A stretch of DNA of 8,566 nucleotides, taken from positions 1-8,566 of the forward strand of contig CAMBJI010000073.1 in assembly GCA_945867725.1 (NCBI GenBank), read 5' to 3'. The notes beneath the pieces are model-generated. The model searched no databases. It had not been told where the DNA came from and saw only the letters and a program-made list of their open reading frames with translations. This DNA comes from Bordetella parapertussis (GTDB lineage: Bacteria > Pseudomonadota > Gammaproteobacteria > Burkholderiales > Burkholderiaceae_D). The number at the start of each line of letters is the position of its first letter. Within the stretch, counting starts at the first letter, position 1. The position numbers were made by a program, and so were the translations under genes. Of the stretch, positions 6,753-8,566 are shown piece by piece.

Positions 6753-6758
6753 TATAAT
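6729..6758 (+). promoter_or_regulatory. Likely promoter of argF-argG
   Basis: A perfect -10 hexamer TATAAT lies at 6753-6758, with a weak -35 CTGTCC (6729-6734, 3 of 6 matches) at 18-bp spacing. Transcription would begin around 6764-6766, giving a leader of about 50 nt before the argF ATG. The -10 match is seen directly; the start is inferred. The poor -35 suggests an activator or low basal activity. Confidence 0.6.
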
Positions 6759-6776
6759 CCAACGGGTTAAAACACT

Positions 6777-6809
6777 CGGCGGCTGCCGGCTTGGCTAGCT
6801 GCCGTTTTT
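6777..6809 (+). terminator. Terminator-like hairpin in the argF leader
   Basis: CGGCGGCT (6777-6784) pairs fully with AGCTGCCG (6797-6804), one pair being G-U. The loop can fold further through GCC/GGC (6785-6787 and 6793-6795). TTTTT (6805-6809) follows at once, and the argF ATG is only 10 nt beyond the stem. By form this is an intrinsic terminator lying between the promoter and its gene, so it could be an attenuator of argF. It could also be the retained terminator of an upstream gene that is no longer there. No Shine-Dalgarno lies between the hairpin and the ATG. Confidence 0.6.
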
Positions 6810-6814
6810 CATTT

Positions 6815-7726
6815 ATGGCAATCAAACACTATCTGCAGTTTGCCGATTTCTCGCTCGCGGAGTACGACTATCTGATCGAGCGAACGAAGATCATCAAACG
6901 CAAATTCAAGAACTACGAGCCTTACCATCCGCTGATGGATCGCACGCTGGTGATGGTTTTCGAAAAGAATTCCACGCGCACCCGGCTGTCCTTCGAGGCG
7001 GGCATGCATCAGCTTGGCGGTGCCGCCATTTACCTGAACACCCGTGACAGCCAGCTGGGCCGCGGCGAGCCGGTGGAAGATGCCGCGCAGGTGATGTCCC
7101 GGATGTGCGACATCATCATGATCCGCACCTTTGGTCAGGAGATTATTAACCGCTTCGCGGCCAATTCGCGGGTGCCGGTCGTTAATGGTCTGACCAATGA
7201 ACATCACCCCTGCCAGGTGTTTGCCGATGTGTTTACCTATATCGAACATCGCGGCTCTATCGCCGGCAAAACCGTGGCCTGGGTCGGTGACGCGAACAAT
7301 ATGCTGTATTCATGGTTGCAAGCGGCGGAGGTATTCGGCTTCCATCTGAATGTCTCCACACCTGCGGGCTATGACATCAACCCGGCACTGGTATCCGCTG
7401 ACCATCAACGCTATACGGTGTTCAAGAATCCGTCCGATGCTTGCGAAGGCGCCGATCTGGTGACGACCGATGTCTGGACGAGCATGGGCTATGAAGAAGA
7501 AAATGCCGCACGTCTGAAAGCCTTTGACGGCTGGATAGTCGATGCCGCAAAAATGAAACGCGCCAGCAAGGATGCCTTGTTCATGCACTGCTTACCCGCG
7601 CATCGTGGCGAGGAAGTGTCTGCCGACGTGATCGACGGACCGCAATCAGTGGTCTGGGATGAAGCCGAAAACCGACTGCATGTACAAAAAGCCTTACTCG
7701 AGTATCTGGTACTCGGAAAAATTTAA
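6815..7726 (+). CDS. argF: Ornithine carbamoyltransferase
   Basis: 303 residues from the ATG at 6815, normal for the anabolic enzyme. It joins carbamoyl phosphate and ornithine to give citrulline in arginine synthesis, acting as a cytoplasmic trimer. The carbamoyl-phosphate loop STRTR is at 53-57, followed by LSFE, and HPCQ is at 131-134. The dinucleotide-like strand WVGDANNM is at 156-163, the ornithine-binding DVWTSMG at 219-225, and the catalytic HCLPAHRGEEV at 258-268. An in-frame TTG at 6791 would add eight residues, but it falls inside the leader hairpin and the added residues do not look like the family, so 6815 is preferred although it lacks a Shine-Dalgarno. Followed 30 nt later by argG, the next pathway step. 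Confidence 0.97.
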   Translation: MAIKHYLQFADFSLAEYDYLIERTKIIKRKFKNYEPYHPLMDRTLVMVFEKNSTRTRLSFEAGMHQLGGAAIYLNTRDSQLGRGEPVEDAAQVMSRMCDIIMIRTFGQEIINRFAANSRVPVVNGLTNEHHPCQVFADVFTYIEHRGSIAGKTVAWVGDANNMLYSWLQAAEVFGFHLNVSTPAGYDINPALVSADHQRYTVFKNPSDACEGADLVTTDVWTSMGYEEENAARLKAFDGWIVDAAKMKRASKDALFMHCLPAHRGEEVSADVIDGPQSVVWDEAENRLHVQKALLEYLVLGKI

Positions 7727-7756
7727 TTTGTTATTGAAATCAGGGAAAACAAGCAC

Positions 7757-8566
7757 ATGAGCGACATCAATAAAGTCGTCCTCGCCTACTCCGGCGGATT
7801 GGACACCTCGGTTATTTTGAAATGGCTGCAAGATCATTATCACTGCGAAATCGTCACGTTTACTGCTGACCTTGGTCAGGGTGAAGAGCTTGAGCCAGCG
7901 CGCGCTAAGGCGATCAAGTTCGGCATCAAGCCAGAAAATATTTTTATTGACGACGTTCGTGAAGAATTCGTGCGTGATTTCGTGTTTCCGATGTTTCGCG
8001 CCAATACCGTTTACGAAGGCGAATATCTGCTGGGTACCTCGATTGCACGCCCGCTGATTGCCAAGCGTCTAATCGAGATCGCGCGCGAAACAGGTGCCGA
8101 TGCCATCTCGCATGGTGCTACAGGTAAGGGTAATGATCAGGTACGGTTTGAGCTCGGTGCTTATGCGCTGATGCCGAATGTAAAAATCATCGCGCCTTGG
8201 CGTGAATGGGATCTGCTCTCGCGCGAGAAGCTGCTGAAGTACGCAGAAGATGCCGGCATCGACATCGACATGAAGCACAAGAACGGTGGCGCGCCGTATT
8301 CGATGGATGCCAATCTGCTGCACATCAGCTTCGAAGGCCGCCATCTGGAAAACCCGAGCGCCGAAGCAGAAGAATCCATGTGGCGTTGGACCGTCAGCCC
8401 CGAAGCGGCGCCGGATGCAGCCGAGTATCTCGATATCGAATTCGAGCATGGCGATATCGTCAGCCTGAATGGCAAGCGACTCTCGCCGGCGGCTGTACTT
8501 ACTGAATTGAATCGCTTGGGTGGCAAGCACGGTATCGGTCGTTTGGATCTGGTCGACAACCGGTAT
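7757..8566 (+). CDS. argG: Argininosuccinate synthase (3' end beyond window)
   Basis: 270 codons are open to the window edge with no stop, about two thirds of the usual 400-or-so residues. The enzyme condenses citrulline and aspartate with ATP to argininosuccinate. The ATP pyrophosphatase P-loop AYSGGLDTS is at 10-18. GTSIARP is at 93-99, and the citrulline/aspartate-binding stretch [15 protein letters not shown] at 118-132. [25 protein letters not shown] follows at 176-200, and the visible part ends [10 protein letters not shown], all in family order. The start has AGGGA at 7742-7746, about 10 nt upstream. It lies 30 nt after argF with no terminator between, so the two likely form an operon making citrulline and then argininosuccinate. 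Confidence 0.97.
   Translation, partial: MSDINKVVLAYSGGLDTSVILKWLQDHYHCEIVTFTADLGQGEELEPARAKAIKFGIKPENIFIDDVREEFVRDFVFPMFRANTVYEGEYLLGTSIARPLIAKRLIEIARETGADAISHGATGKGNDQVRFELGAYALMPNVKIIAPWREWDLLSREKLLKYAEDAGIDIDMKHKNGGAPYSMDANLLHISFEGRHLENPSAEAEESMWRWTVSPEAAPDAAEYLDIEFEHGDIVSLNGKRLSPAAVLTELNRLGGKHGIGRLDLVDNRY

Noticed and set aside
6791..6814. TTG start giving argF eight extra residues
   Set aside because: It falls inside the leader hairpin with no Shine-Dalgarno, and the extra residues do not resemble the family N-terminus, whereas MAIKHYL does.
6809..7249. A 146-codon open frame on the - strand, antisense to argF
   Set aside because: It is a shadow of argF codon usage; the argF reading frame carries every family motif.
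8069..8559. Overlapping open frames of 130-150 codons on the - strand in the argG region
   Set aside because: They are antisense to argG, whose + frame is open to the window end and has all the expected motifs.

Overview
This window looks like ordinary chromosomal DNA from a betaproteobacterium, most likely in the Burkholderiales (an Oxalobacteraceae-like member is my low-confidence guess). The reasons are the gene order orn / M48 protease / pterin dehydratase / rsgA, the adjacent argF-argG pair, protein sequences that read as proteobacterial throughout, and moderate GC. I see no mobile element, prophage, CRISPR array, tRNA or rRNA.

Left part (1-2522): stress genes. A dispersed-repeat hairpin opens the window. 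A tandem-domain universal stress protein (160-999, +) converges on a single-domain one (1011-1463, -). Upstream of the latter on the same strand is srkA (1533-2522, -), a stress-response kinase. The single-domain usp gene has a near-consensus FNR/Anr box overlapping the srkA stop codon, spaced as in a class II oxygen-responsive promoter.

Middle (2523-6497): a small UPF0149 protein gene is divergent from srkA, with an overlapping GTTAC/GTAAC palindrome array between them. It converges on orn (oligoribonuclease, -). Divergent from orn is a tight + strand set: a Ste24-like membrane zinc protease, a pterin-4a-carbinolamine dehydratase (4-nt overlap) and rsgA (3-nt gap). A plausible intrinsic terminator closes this set.

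Right part (6498-8566): about 255 bp without a recognisable gene leads to a TATAAT promoter and a short leader ending in a terminator-like hairpin with a T-run directly before argF. argF is followed 30 nt later by argG, which runs off the window. These two encode consecutive steps of arginine synthesis: ornithine to citrulline to argininosuccinate.

I did not find a new multi-gene system. The points most worth checking are regulatory: the FNR-type promoter of the usp gene, the hairpin leader of argF, and the palindrome array between srkA and the UPF0149 gene.
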